NCBI GenBank assembly: GCA_028277295.1
Contig: JANQGN010000330.1
Coordinates: 1 to 15,522, forward strand
Length of the DNA: 15,522 bases
Direction of reading: 5' to 3'
Source of the DNA: Rhodospira sp.
GTDB lineage: Bacteria > Pseudomonadota > Alphaproteobacteria > Rhodospirillales > Rhodospirillaceae
The translations under genes and the position numbers were made by a program. Positions 15,507 to 15,522 of the stretch are shown piece after piece. Below the pieces are notes generated by a model. The model saw only the letters and a list, made by a program, of their open reading frames with translations. It made no database searches and was not told where the DNA came from. Positions within the stretch are counted from its first letter, which is position 1, and each line of letters begins with the position of its first letter.

Positions 15507-15514
15507 CTTACACC
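15504..15514 (+). repeat. 11-bp direct repeat GGTCTTACACC, right copy
   Basis: Exact second copy of the 15327-15337 sequence, 177 bases further on. It overlaps the last three bases of the outer right arm of the palindromic element. Confidence 0.6.
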
Positions 15515-15522
15515 GACCGCCC

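Overview
The window is very GC-rich throughout (roughly 70% by eye). It carries flagellar export genes, a lipoprotein and O-antigen-type glycan genes, so the source is a Gram-negative, flagellated bacterium. An alphaproteobacterium of the Rhodospirillales type is my best guess, from base composition and protein style. That placement is inference, not a database result.

Layout. (1) 1-1308, + strand: the 3' part of an O-antigen ligase/polymerase-like membrane protein, cut by the left edge. (2) 1196-10749, - strand: a tight five-gene operon. In transcription order it encodes a 1493-residue multidomain protein (MptE-like/DUF115, GT-B glycosyltransferase, FkbM methyltransferase, two membrane segments, helical rod, second methyltransferase), a radical SAM enzyme with extra C-terminal cysteines, a family 2 glycosyltransferase, a tandem double GT-B glycosyltransferase, and a small membrane-anchored TPR-like protein. 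All four junctions are 4-base ATGA/GTGA start-stop overlaps. (3) 10845-12956, + strand, divergent from the operon: a long Sel1-repeat lipoprotein. (4) 13036-13647, - strand: a TetR-type repressor convergent with the Sel1 gene. (5) 13648-14110: an intergenic stretch containing a ~200 bp nested inverted repeat. (6) 14111-15326, + strand: fliO and fliP. (7) 15327-15522: a second palindromic repeat that can fold like a cloverleaf.

How the parts may work together (inference). The left two thirds looks like a surface-glycan locus. Glycosyltransferases build a sugar chain or decorate a protein, methyltransferases modify or cap it, the O-antigen ligase-like protein polymerises or transfers it, and the divergent Sel1 lipoprotein could be an AlgK-like envelope partner. 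The MptE-like domain is shared with Maf flagellin glycosyltransferases and flagellar genes lie about 3.4 kb away, so flagellin glycosylation is a competing idea. The most unusual object is the 1493-residue protein. Its methyltransferase plus coiled-coil arrangement recalls the O-antigen chain terminator and ruler WbdD, although no kinase domain is visible. The sequence shows no CRISPR array, rRNA, tRNA, integrase or transposase.
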